Assembly (NCBI GenBank): GCA_022376465.1
Contig: JACDTU010000011.1
Span: forward strand, 1,116,001-1,180,000
Length of the DNA: 64,000 nt
Origin: Cubamyces lactineus
Taxonomy: Eukaryota; Basidiomycota; Agaricomycetes; Polyporales; Polyporaceae
Direction of reading: 5' to 3'
Each line of letters starts with the position of its first letter. Positions within the stretch are counted from its first letter, which is position 1. Below are positions 46,309 through 56,045 of the stretch, piece by piece. Made by a program: the position numbers and the translations under genes. Under the pieces are notes generated by a model. The model had not been told where the DNA came from. It searched no databases and saw only the letters and a list, made by a program, of their open reading frames with translations.

Positions 46309-49054
46309 GTGTCCTCCGATGGGGACGACAAAGGTGACCCGCCTCAGCCATTGGTCATCTTTACGGCGACTGCCTCGCAGGTACCCCGAGAACCATCTCC
46401 GGGGAATCCGTTCTCCGAGGGTCAGCCTTCAGGTCTGAGCCGTGGGCCTTCGGGCCCACCTAGTCCTCCAGGTCCGCCAGGTCCTCCAGGACCGCCAGGT
46501 CCTCCGGACAACGACCCACAAGGACCGGGAGATGACGACACTAGCTCAAGCTCAGACTCCTCCAACTCCGAAGACCGAGTTCAGTCGCAACTAGCGACCA
46601 CGATCTCTCTCATCACGCGTACCCTCGAACGTACTACCGCTCCAACTCCGGCCGTTATCCAACCTTCGAACAATGAGCGGCACAATGTCCGCGAGCCGGA
46701 CCAGTTCGACGGGTCCGACCCCAACAAACTCCGGTCTTTCTTCACGCAGTTGGAACTTGTCTTCAAGGCCCGACCCCGAACCTTCGACTCCGACGAGAAG
46801 AAGGTAACCTACGCCATCTCCTTCCTCAAGGGCACCATGCTACAGTGGTTCGAGCCCTACCTCCTTGAAGGTGACTCAGACAACCCCCCCATCTTTCTCA
46901 CATCCTACGACCACTTCCAGGAGGAACTCCGAGTGAACTTCAGTCCTTACGACGCCTCCGGAGCTGCGGAGCATGAGCTGATGAACCTCCGGATGGGCAA
47001 CAACCAGCGGATAGCTAAGTACATCACTCAGTTCACCCGCCTCGCTACTCAAGTCCGCTGGGGTAATGCTCCGCTCCGATACCGGTTCTACGACGGACTT
47101 CCGAACCGTCTCAAGGACCGCATCTCCGAGGTCGGCAAGCCCGAGACCCTGGTGGCCCTCTGCAACCTTACGCAGTCGATAGACAACCGCTACTGGGAAC
47201 GCAAGGCTGAGGTCTCGCGCGAGTCCGGACCTTCGAAGTCCGGCAGCAAGTCGACCTCCGACTCCAAGTCCTCCAACTCCGACAACAAGTCCAGAGGTAA
47301 CAACTCCAGACAGACCTCCTCGTCCACCCCGTCCAAATCCGGCAATTCCGGTACTTCCAACTATTTCAGTAGTGGGGTTGCAACCCTCCCGTCTAATAGA
47401 CGGCGAGGGGTTGCGACCGGATGCAAGTCCGATGTCAAATAGGACCCTGCCGCGAGCACGCCCATGTCCGACGGAGGGGCTTGCAACCGCGGTTGCAAGT
47501 ACCCTGCCGACGGTTGCATGCTCGGATACTGCGAACACAAGTCAGTACATGTTCGATAAAACTGCTACGCTCAGGGTTGAACCCCAAGCTTAACCTATCT
47601 ACAACAGGCAGCATTACCACTTCGCCACCACATCCTTGAAGGCACAAGCTCGTCTAGGTATCGAGCGAGGTAAACGCTACAACCGCAGTATAACCGGGTG
47701 CCCCCGTCGTAAATCGCGGTGTACACCATCACGCACCACCTCTCCCTGGTAGGCGTGCTGGGACACAACAAACGAGCGTGCGGGGGTGTTAGCTTCAACC
47801 ATTTTGTAACTGTGGGTGGTTTATTTCTCTTGCTTACCTTGTTTCTGACGATGTGGAGTAGGCGTTGATTACGACCGGCTTCGTCTGGGTCCCGAACTCT
47901 GACGGCGCAGTGTTTGTGTTCCAACGGGTTAGCGGGAAGGGCGAAGAAGAATGTCAGCAGCTGCGAACTCCCCATCCGGCAGCCTTCGAGGGATGGTGGG
48001 CATATGAGTACACCACGTGAGTGGAATCCCTTCGACATGTATTGGACGCCATCTAACTAATGTACAGGACCACTGAAATGCTCAAGGATTGCTTCAATAT
48101 AAACGACACTGACTTTGTCGAGCTGCCACATGACATCCCGATCGAAGGAGAAGGATTTTGCATCAGGGAGTCGAACAAGCGTGGGTGGCGAAGCGTATGT
48201 AGACAGCGTGTGCGCGACTTCTTGATGCCGTAGCCCGGCTTTTGCATATTGTATGTAGCTGTAGTCAATAAGCATCACGTGGCAACATCTTACAACGTGC
48301 TACAGTAATGAGAATGCTAAGCAGACCGCCACACCAACCCGATGTCCTGCTCAAGGGTTACCGATGCGATCGACGTGATGAACTATGTCATGATCGGTCG
48401 TACAGGCGGGGTTTTGATTACCGGTAAGTCTTCCTCTGACCTGTTCAAACGCATGTTCGAGATCCATAGCAATGCGAGCACAGATTCATACCTTAACTAC
48501 ACATGTATTGGTAAGCAAAGGTGGTACAGTGGTATCGCCGGCCACCTTGAATGTACTATGCTCGGGGTTCGACCCTGAGCATAGCCATTTTATTGAACAT
48601 GTACTGACTTGCGTTCGCAGTATTCGAGCATGCAGCCGTCGGCAGGGTACTTGCAACCGCGGTTGCAAGCCCCTCCGTCGGACATGGGCGTGCTCGCGGC
48701 AGGGTCCTATTTGACATCGGACTTGCATCCGGTCGCAACCCCTTGCCGTCTAATAGACGGGAGGGTTGCAACCCAAGTACTGAAGTCGCTCGTACTTTGT
48801 CGAAGTCTCCTAAGACTCCGAAGACCCCGGCCAAGACGTACGCCGACAAGCTCGGTAAGGACGGAAAGCGCACCCCCGAGGAGCGTCAACGCCGTTTCGC
48901 CAACAACCTCTGTCTCTTCTGCGGCGGAGCTGGTCACACCGCGAGTGCTTGTCCGAAGAAGACCTCATCCGCGACTAAGGGTCGCGCCGCTCAGGCCAAC
49001 CCCGCTCCTGCTGCGCCTGCTCCAGCTGCAGCTCCAAAGGAGACAAAAAATTAG
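46309..49054 (+). pseudogene. Element A gag (split by a TIR insertion)
   Basis: The frame begins near VSSDGDDKGDPPQPLV, where a GTG stands in place of an ATG and an in-frame stop lies five codons upstream, so the true start is lost or lies elsewhere. A collagen-like run of PPGPPGPPG and an acidic-serine stretch precede the capsid-like domain (EPDQFDGSDPNKLRSFFTQL, FLKGTMLQWFEPYL, YRFYDGLPNRLKDRI). The insertion 47372-48775 splits the gene; beyond it the frame resumes with TEVARTLSKSPKTP and a CCHC zinc knuckle (CLFCGGAGHTASAC), ending TAG at 49052-49054. Gag forms the intracellular particle, and the knuckle binds RNA. Confidence 0.85.
47372..48775. mobile_element. TIR element inserted in element A gag
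   Basis: 1404 bp flanked by the 4-bp duplication AGTA (47368-47371, 48776-48779); taking one copy away joins gag in frame. Arms of about 220 bp are inverted copies (GGGTTGCAACCCTCCCGTCT at the ends; an inner part CAGTACATGTTC). The interior (about 47595-48550) has no transposase. It does hold a coding-like stretch on the plus strand at about 48065-48232 (TTEMLKDCFNINDTDFVEL...RESNKRGWRS) after a possible CAG acceptor. This looks like a captured gene fragment in a non-autonomous element. The superfamily is unknown. Confidence 0.8.
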
Positions 49055-49090
49055 TCCGCGGTCCTCCGAACTCCGTACTCCGTGAGGACC
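49045..49090 (+). other. Gag-pol -1 ribosomal frameshift signal
   Basis: The last gag codons form the slippery heptamer A AAA AAT (49045-49051) directly before the gag stop TAG. Slipping back one base puts ribosomes into the pol frame, which is open through the stop. Eight bases later a perfect 7-bp stem GGTCCTC (49060-49066) / GAGGACC (49084-49090) encloses a 17-base loop. Heptamer, spacer of 5-9 nt and stem-loop are the three parts of a classical -1 signal. Confidence 0.75.
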
Positions 49091-52000
49091 ACATTGACTC
49101 CTCCGGTACGGAGATCCTCAGGCTCAACGTGTCCGCTCTTTCCGACCCCCATGCCCTCTTCCTCAACTTGTACTCCGATCCTATCCCAACTCCGTTCCGC
49201 GCCCTTATCGACTCTGGTTCCTCCCATTGTTTCATCGACTCCGATTTCACGACTACGTATCAACTCCCAACTACCGCCGTAACCCCGCTCCGTCTTCAGC
49301 TTTTTGACGGTACTTCTAACCACCTGATTACTTCGTTTACCACCCTGCCCGTACATTTTCCGTCTGGAGAAGTCCTCAATATAGATTTCTATGTTACTCC
49401 GCTCGACAAGTCCGTGTCTGCCGTTCTGGGATACAGCTGGCTCTCTGCCTACAATCTGTTGATTGACTGGAAGAAGCGCAGCATCCAATTCTGTTCCCCA
49501 CCTCTGCCGCGTCCTGTTTCTGACACCATGGTACCCCCGCCAGCTCCGGCTGAGCGTACTCCGTCTACTCTGGCTACTCCAAAACTACCGACTTCTCCTA
49601 CTCCGACCTCCGTACCCCGGATCTCTCTGGTGAACGCTGCTGCTTTCGCCTGAGCTTGCAAACTCCCAGGGTCCGCGAGTTATACCCTGAATCTGTCTAC
49701 TCCGGACTTGGCTACTGCGCGGAGTTCGTCCATCTCCAACTCTCCCCCGGACCTCACCAGAGTTCCGGAGGAGTATAACGAGTTTGCGGACGTCTTCAGC
49801 AAGACCAAGGCCGACATCCTACCCGAGCATCGCCCCTACGACCTAAAGATTGACTTGGAAGAGGGGGCTACTCCGCCACTCGGACCTATCTATTCCCTCT
49901 CAAAACTCGAGCTCAACACGCTTCGGGAGTACATCGACGAGAACCTCCGATTGGGGTTCATACGTCCGTCCAACTCTCCCTGCGGAGCTCCCGTCCTCTT
50001 CGTCAAGAAGAAGGACGGATCTCTTCGCCTTTGCGTGGACTACCGGGGCTTGAATAAGATCACCCGGAAGGACCGCTACCCCCTTCCTCTCGTCTCGGAC
50101 TTGCTGGACGCGCCTCGGAAGGCCCAGATCTATACCAAAATCGACCTCTGCCATGCCTACAACCTAGTCCGCATAGCTCCCGGAGATGAGTGGAAGACCG
50201 CGTTTCGGACCCGCTATGGGTCCTTCAAATGGTTAGTCATGCCGTTCGGACTTTCTAACGCGCCCGCTGCCTTCCAGCGGTTTGTCAATGACATCTTCGT
50301 GGACATGCTCGACGTGTGCGTCATCGTCTACCTGGACGACATCCTCATCTACTCCGACAACCCCGAGCAACACTGCAAGCACGTCAAAGAGGTACTCCGG
50401 CGACTCCGCAAGCACCGGCTTTATGCCCGCGCTGACAAGTGTGGGTTTTACACCAACTCCGTCGAGTACCTCGGGTACATTCTCTCTCCCACCGGACTTA
50501 CCATGGCGGAGTCAAAGGTTAAAGCGATCTTGGATTGGCCCGAACCCCGGAAGGTCCGCGACATACAGTCGTTCCTGGGGTTTGCGAACTTCTATCGACG
50601 GTTTATTCCAAACTACTCCAAGATCGTACTACCGCTGACCTGCTTGACCCGCAAGTCCGTGCCTTGGCACTTCTCCGAGGAATGTCGGAGATCGTTTAAC
50701 CGGCATTCTCTCCCTTACCACCAAGTCTGGTGAACTCCACCCCATTGCTTTCCACTCCCACACCTTGACCGGCATGGAGTTGAACTACAACACCCACGAC
50801 AAGGAGCTCCTCGCAATCTTCGAATCTTTCAAGATCTGGCGGCACTACCTTGAAGGTTCGGCAACCCCGATCGACGTTGTCATGGACCACAAGAACTTGG
50901 TATACTTCGCGACTACGAAGTTACTAACTCGCCGCCAAGCCCGATGGTCGGAGTTCCTCTCGCAGTTCAATCTCATAGTCCGGTTCCGGCCAGGTAAGCT
51001 TGGAGCGAAGCCCGACGCACTGACACGCTGTTGGGACGTCTACCCAAAAGAGGGGGGCAGTGACTACTCCGTCGTCAACCCACACAACTACCGACTGGTC
51101 TTCACCCAGGAGCAGCTCGCCGCGTCCCTCCGGGCTACCTACCTCCGACCCCCCGTACTCCGAGCTTCCTTCGTCCTCGTATAACAGTAAGACTCAAACT
51201 GAAATACTCACTGGGTAGAAATAGAGGTGAGAATAGAAGGATGAGATAGAAGGCTTGTTAGGCCAGAGGTAGTTGAGCTTAGACAATAAGTGGATTAGTC
51301 TGAGGGGGGTAGCCCTCAGGCAGGGGGTATATATACATGCAGACCAGTCCCCCAGGGACTGGGGAGAGACCCCTGGTACTCTACATTACTAAGACAGTCA
51401 CCTGACCAGTCTGAGTCAGTCTGAGTCACCCCGGAGTTAGGCTGAGTCAGACTGAGTCATGTGCTGAGCATGCCCTTTGCCCAGCCAAGATCTGACCAAT
51501 AGCGTACCCTACATTGCTTAGGCAATCATCCAGAACATTCCACCTAGGCCTAGAGCTGGCTGGAACAGGGTTCCAGCCATAGAACTGTCTAGAACTTATG
51601 AGATAACCCCCAAATAGGGAAAAGAGCGAAGAAAACAATGATAACTATGGATATCTGAGTGATAAGGGGATTTGTCCATTAAATAAGTGTTAGATAAATA
51701 CTAAATATGTCGAAATAATGGATATCCCCTGTAGATAAGCACCAGAAAGGTCCGGGAAATGTCCTGATTTGTGACACCTCGACTCCGAACAACTCCTCTC
51801 GGACATCAAATCCACTCAAGCAACCCCGACTCCTGACCCCGAACTATCTGCTGCACTCAAGCTCGCCTCCAAAGGCAACTCCCGATGGTCCCGCAATGAA
51901 GACGGACTACTCCGACTCTCAGGTCGAGTCTATGTCCCGAACTCTGGTGACCTCTGCCTTTGTGTACTCCGAGCTTGTCACGATCATCCTACTGCCGGAC

Positions 52001-53251
52001 ACTGGGGACAGAACAAGACGCAAGCCCTGGTTCTGCAGGACTACGCCTGGCCCGGACTTCGACTGTTCATCCGGGACTACTGTAAGTCCTGTACTACCTG
52101 TGCGCGAGCTAAAGTCCCCCAGCATCTTCCTTACGGTACTTTGAAGCAACTCCCGATCCCCGAGCGACCCTGGAACTCCATCTCCATGGACCTCATCGAG
52201 CAACTCCCGAACTCCGCTGGCTACACTGCGATCCACTAAGCAAGGTATATTCATCCCTACCCACAACACGCTTACAGCCTTGGAGTTAGCAGACTTGTTC
52301 GTACTCCATGTGTTCTCCAAGCACGGAGTTCCCTCGCACGTTACCTCCGATCGGGGCTCAGAGTTCGTCTCTCACTTCTTCCGCTCCCTCGGTAAGGCCC
52401 TCGACATGCGCCTTCACTTCACCTCCGGTTACCACCCGGAGGGCGACGGTCAAACCGAGCGGGTCAACCAGACCCTAGAGCAGTACCTCCGGATCTACTC
52501 AAACTACCAGCAGGACAACTGGTCCCAACTCCTTCCCTTGGCGGAGTTCGCGTACAACAACACCCCGTCCGCAACTACCGGTATATCCCCGTTCTTCGCG
52601 AACAAGGGCTACAACCCCGCCATCTCCGTCTACCCCGAGCGGGACCTCACCTCCGCTCGAGCTCGCGACTACGCTGTCGACCTCGACGAACTCCACACCC
52701 AACTCCGACAACAGATCTCCGAAGCCTAGGCCCAATACCAAGTACAGGCGGACAAGCGCCGTCTACTGGCGCCGGACTTCAAGGTCGGAGATCAGGTCTA
52801 TGTCCGAGCTCAGCACATCCGGACTACACGTCCTTCCAAAAAGTTGTCCGAAAAGTTCTTAGGTCCATTCACTATCATCGCGCAGGTCGGAACTCACTCC
52901 TTCACCCTCCAACTACCGGACTCTATGCGCGCGGTACACCCTGTTTTCCATGTCTCGCAACTCGAGCCTGCAACTCCGAACACCATCCCCGGCCGGGTTC
53001 AAACTCTGCCACCTCCAATCCTGGTGGATGGAGAACCGGAGTACGAGATTTCGGAGATACTCGACTCCAAGATCGACCGCTGGTGTCGGAGTTGCCAACT
53101 CCTGTACCTAGTCTGATGGGCAGGCTACGAAGGTACGGATGAGGAAACTTTGTGGATCTTGGCCACGGAGCTTGGACATGCCCAGGAGCTAGTTTCAGAC
53201 TTCCACGCAGCTTACCCGGACAAGCCTGGACCTCTTGCTAAGATGTCGTGA
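49054..53251 (+). pseudogene. Element A pol: protease, RT, RNase H, integrase, chromodomain
   Basis: Domains in order: aspartic protease (FRALIDSGSSHCFIDSDF), a Pro/Thr linker with an in-frame TGA at about 49650, reverse transcriptase ([32 protein letters not shown], catalytic [11 protein letters not shown]), RNase H (NYNTHDKELLAIFESFKIW, LTRRQARWSEFLSQFN), the integrase zinc finger (HDHPTAGHWG, CKSCTTC), the integrase core with Asp in SISMDLIEQLP, Asp in VTSDRGSEF and Glu in GDGQTERVNQ, and a C-terminal chromodomain (EYEISEILDSKID...WAGYEGTDEETLW). Breaks: a deletion of roughly 100 bp at about 50703 that removes the front of RNase H, the solo LTR at 51180, a short deletion after TAI near 52235, and stops near 52728 and 53116. 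Chromodomains guide integration to heterochromatin. Confidence 0.88.
51180..51776. mobile_element. Solo-LTR-like insertion with a cluster of bZIP sites
   Basis: 597 bp flanked by the 5-bp duplication CCTCG (51175-51179, 51777-51781); its removal restores the pol frame (SFVL joined to DSEQLL). Ends read TATAACA...TGTGACA, close to the TGT...ACA form of LTRs with one end mutated. There is no coding content. Four TGAGTCA words lie within 48 bp (51412, 51422, 51443, 51453), the palindromic-type site of Gcn4/AP-1 bZIP factors. GTATATATAC near 51327 may be the LTR TATA box. Confidence 0.7.
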
Positions 53252-53357
53252 GGTTCACTCACAGAGTTCTCACCAACAGAATTTTACTATTCTACTCCGC
53301 ACTCGGACTACAGTTATCTACCATACAAAGCCCGTAGTCCGAAGTCTGTAGTCCGTC

Positions 53358-54140
53358 CTACTCCACCATGTCCATGTCCGCCGGGTCCTCTGGCCCCTTC
53401 CCCTCCTTCGTGCCCTCGCCCTGCTCCTTCTCCTTCTCCTTCCCCTTGCCCTTCTCCGCCCGCACCTTCTCCGAACTCCGTACTCCGGTGGGGGCGGGGG
53501 TCTCGAATCTGTCGTTGTCGTCGACGATGGCGGCGGACTTGACCTTCTTGCGTTGAGGGCTCGGGGCCTCCTCCTTGCGCATGATCCGGGCTTGGATGTC
53601 CACGGGTAGTCCGCGGGCCCCGACGCACACGCGCGACCGGGCCTTCTGGCACTGGACGCAGCTCAACGTCCTCTTGCCCGCACGGAACCGGCACGCGATC
53701 TGCTTTGCTGCGCACCGGTCGCACTTCGCGCTGTGGAACTCCGTGTTAGTCCGAACCCCGTACTCTGTACCCCGACCGGACTTACCGCAGGACCAACAAC
53801 TCCGCGTCGTCCTCATCCTCCTCCGACTCCGGCTCGTCGTCCTCCGCAGGACACTTGCTTCCCCGCGCGGAAGTCCCGGCCTTCGCGAGGGCAGCCTGGC
53901 GAATCAACGCCGCTGCCTTCTGCGCGGCCTCGTACTCCGTGCGCTCCTTCTCCTCCCACGCTCGCTCTTCCTCCGCCTTCCGCGCCCTGTAACCACCGGT
54001 TAGCCTGAACTCCAAACCCCGAACTCCGACAACTCCGGTACTTATGCCTCCGCTGCTGCCGCCTCCTCTGCCGCCGCCTTCATCCGGAGTTGCGCGAGGT
54101 GGGCCTCCAAGGCCTGGATATTGTCGAGGGTGCTGGACAT
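53358..54140 (-). CDS. Antisense accessory gene of element A: coiled coil plus Zn2Cys6-like cluster
   Basis: A minus-strand gene between pol and the 3' LTR. Exons 54046-54140, 53786-53986 and 53730-53358 (introns of 59 and 55 bp) sum to exactly 223 codons. The first about 95 residues (start MSSTLDNIQALEAHLAQLRM) form an alanine/glutamate-rich coiled coil (ARKAEEERAWEEKERTEYEA). Then an acidic patch (EDDEPESEEDEDD), then six cysteines CDRCAAKQIAC and CVQCQKARSRVC separated by ten residues: C-x2-C-x6-C-x10-C-x2-C-x7-C, close to the GAL4-type binuclear zinc cluster. The tail is Lys-rich with KGKGKEKEKEQGEG. Intron 1 now starts AT instead of GT (GC|ATAAGT), so this copy is probably mis-spliced. 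It is not a part of canonical gag-pol; the function is unknown. Confidence 0.75.
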
Positions 54141-54334
54141 GGTGCTGGTGGTGGTGGTAGAGGACAGAGAGCGAGGAAGAACTGGCTAAGTCTCACCCCC
54201 GTCTTATATACACCTTTCTTCATTGATTCTGACCCTGCCCCAATTCTTGATCTCCGTTCCCTGGACTTATCGGATTACCTTTTTTGGACAGACTTCTATT
54301 TTCTTTCACTATAGGCCCTCGAGGGTTCAGGCCT

Positions 54335-54347
54335 AGGGGGGAGGCAC
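54335..54347 (+). other. Polypurine tract of element A
   Basis: AGGGGGGAGGCAC directly before the 3' LTR start (TGTTACG at 54348). A purine run at this place primes plus-strand DNA synthesis in LTR retrotransposons. Confidence 0.7.
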
Positions 54348-55087
54348 TGTTACGCTCCGTGCTGTAACCCCGAAGTCTAAGCCCCGAACCCCCGTACTCC
54401 GCTCCTTACTCCGCTCCTTACTCCGCTCCTTACTCCGCTCCTTACTCCGCTCCTTACTCCGCTCCTTACTCCGCACTACGTACTCCGTTTCCCTGTACTC
54501 CGCACTTCCGTACCCCATACCCCCGACTCCGTTCTCCGTACTCTGTACTTCGGACTTCCCCTGACCCCATGACTTACATGTCTCAGATAACCCCTCATGG
54601 CGCTACCTACATGAGGCTTTTGCTTACAGAGCTATCTGCGTTATCTTACCCTTGGCAAGTTACTTCGTACTTTTGTTCTCCTCTTTCCTATCACGTACAT
54701 CTCTTATTGTTTCTATTGGGTTTCTGACTTAGTATAAATACTGCCCTGGAATGTAGTAGCTACTCAGTTCGGAAATCTCGTTAACCTCATTATACTGGTT
54801 CATCTCGTACTCCGACACTCAACCCCGACCTCCTAGTCCGACCACCCTTCGTTCCCTTCCTACCAACCCCTCCGACCCAACCCCGTTCCCAAGTCCGACC
54901 TCCAACCCGTCAAGTCCGTACTCTGTAGTCCACAAATAGAGGACACCGAGTCGGAACCTGTGCGTTACTAATAGTTTCGCAAAAGTCCTCACACAGTGCT
55001 AGTCCGACCTCCGGTTGTACTCTGACCCTGAACTCCGTCCAAGTCCCGACCACCGGAGTTGTACCCCCGGACGGCACGGTCCTAACA
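54348..55087 (+). repeat. 3' LTR of element A (740 bp)
   Basis: Same ends and order as the 5' LTR. The whole length difference (48 bp) is four extra copies of a 12-bp unit. AGTATAAATAC occurs at the place like that in the 5' LTR. Confidence 0.93.
54396..54467 (+). repeat. 12-bp LTR minisatellite, six copies
   Basis: Six perfect head-to-tail copies of ACTCCGCTCCTT; the 5' LTR has two (45469-45492). It lies in the first part of the LTR, upstream of the TATA box, so it could act as a variable upstream regulatory array. Confidence 0.9.
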
Positions 55088-56045
55088 TTGTCCCCTTCCA
55101 TGAAGGATAAGGCCGTCGCCACCTTCATGTAGTCATTGACGAAGTCGTGGGGTCTTGCTGTGAACAGAAGGAACAATTGATCAAGGAAGGACCTAGTTTT
55201 ATTCCGGTCTCCAGTAAAGACCTCTGGGTCCTTGATTTTGCCTTTTCCTTGTCTCTGTTCCTGAGGCAAATTATTTCCTGGGGGATTTCCTGGTTGTCCA
55301 GGCAGATCAGGGTCTGGGCCTTGTCCCGGTGGTCCTCCTCCTCCTGGTGGATAAGGACTTTGTGGTCCTCCTCCATCTGAAGGTTCAGGATTGGGTCTGC
55401 CTCCAGGCCTACTGGGTCCACCTCCTCCTTTGCTTAACTATTCCTCTAGAAAATGATGTCACTCTTGGGGCTGGTCCACTGGACGAAGACCTAAATATAC
55501 CTCCTCTGAGGATAGTCCTCGGAGTAAAAGCATATTTATGGGCTCCAGAGATGGATTCCTCTGTCACCGTAATTGTTTCCAACATGTACGATGGTACTGA
55601 CTGTCATACAAACTCTGGGGTCATACTGCAACTTGATTCTTCTCCTTCTTTTGGTTTATAAATTTCAACCTTTGCCCGAATGGTTTCTTCTCCTTCCAGA
55701 TAAGGTACTTCAACCATCGTCTGAAAATTGTCTTCTTCAAAGTCCAAATCCTTCTTCTCAGGCTGTTCAATCTCTAGCCCTTTCTCCTGTAAAGGTGGAT
55801 TGGGTTCCCTGAGTGATTCAGACTCTTGTAGTCTTGGGGTTCCTACTCTTGAAGTCGGAAACAATCCTGACACTACTCTTGGGCTAATAATCCGACTAAT
55901 ACTTCCTGCTGGTAGAGGATTCTTTACCAGCGCGGGTTGTTGTCCGTGACTCTTCTTAATTTCCTTCTCCTGAGAGACCTTGGTTTTAATAAGAGCCGGG
56001 GAGTGTGCGATGTTTGGGACCTCCTTGGTATTGTACCGAAGTGGG
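55088..56045 (-). pseudogene. Element B gag, C-terminal part
   Basis: Read leftwards from about 56045: YNTKEVPNIAHSPALIKTK, a charged region (KKDLDFEEDNFQTMVEV), a stop at about 55604, a Gly/Pro-rich stretch (frames around 55280-55420), then the capsid-like GKIKDPEVFTGDRNKTRSFL and QLFLLFTARPHDF, ending at FMEGDN where element A begins. The rest of gag and the protease are missing between here and the pol remnant at 45420. Interrupted by stops and not functional. Confidence 0.7.

Larger units (their letters stand above)
45421..55087 (+). mobile_element. Element A: Ty3/gypsy chromovirus, nearly complete but disrupted
   Basis: A 9.67-kb element: 5' LTR 45421-46112, gag 46309-49054, -1 frameshift signal 49045-49090, pol 49054-53251 (protease, RT, RNase H, integrase, chromodomain), an antisense gene 53358-54140, polypurine tract 54335-54347, 3' LTR 54348-55087. 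LTR ends are TGTTACG...CTAACA. It is interrupted by a TIR element in gag (47372-48775) and a solo LTR in pol (51180-51776), and further broken by stops and small deletions. It lies inside element B, but the flanks show no target-site duplication (CTTGA versus TTGTC) and B lacks a segment here. Both LTR and coding parts are strikingly rich in ACTCCG. Confidence 0.92.

Noticed and set aside
46440..46510. Collagen-like PPGPPGPPG run in gag as sign of a host collagen-type gene
   Set aside because: It is in frame with the gag capsid domain and belongs to the Pro-rich N-terminus of gag; element B has a like Gly/Pro-rich stretch.
48500..48600. tRNA-like A-box (TGGTACAGTGGTA) and B-box (GGGTTCGACCC) at the inner edge of the TIR in gag
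   Set aside because: The TTCGA sits in a perfect hairpin that is not a T-arm (5-base loop), the other arms do not fold, and the other TIR copy keeps only part of it. Not called as a tRNA or SINE.
54333..54518. Minus-strand frame coding repeated SKER units
   Set aside because: It is the translation of the 12-bp LTR minisatellite, not a protein gene.
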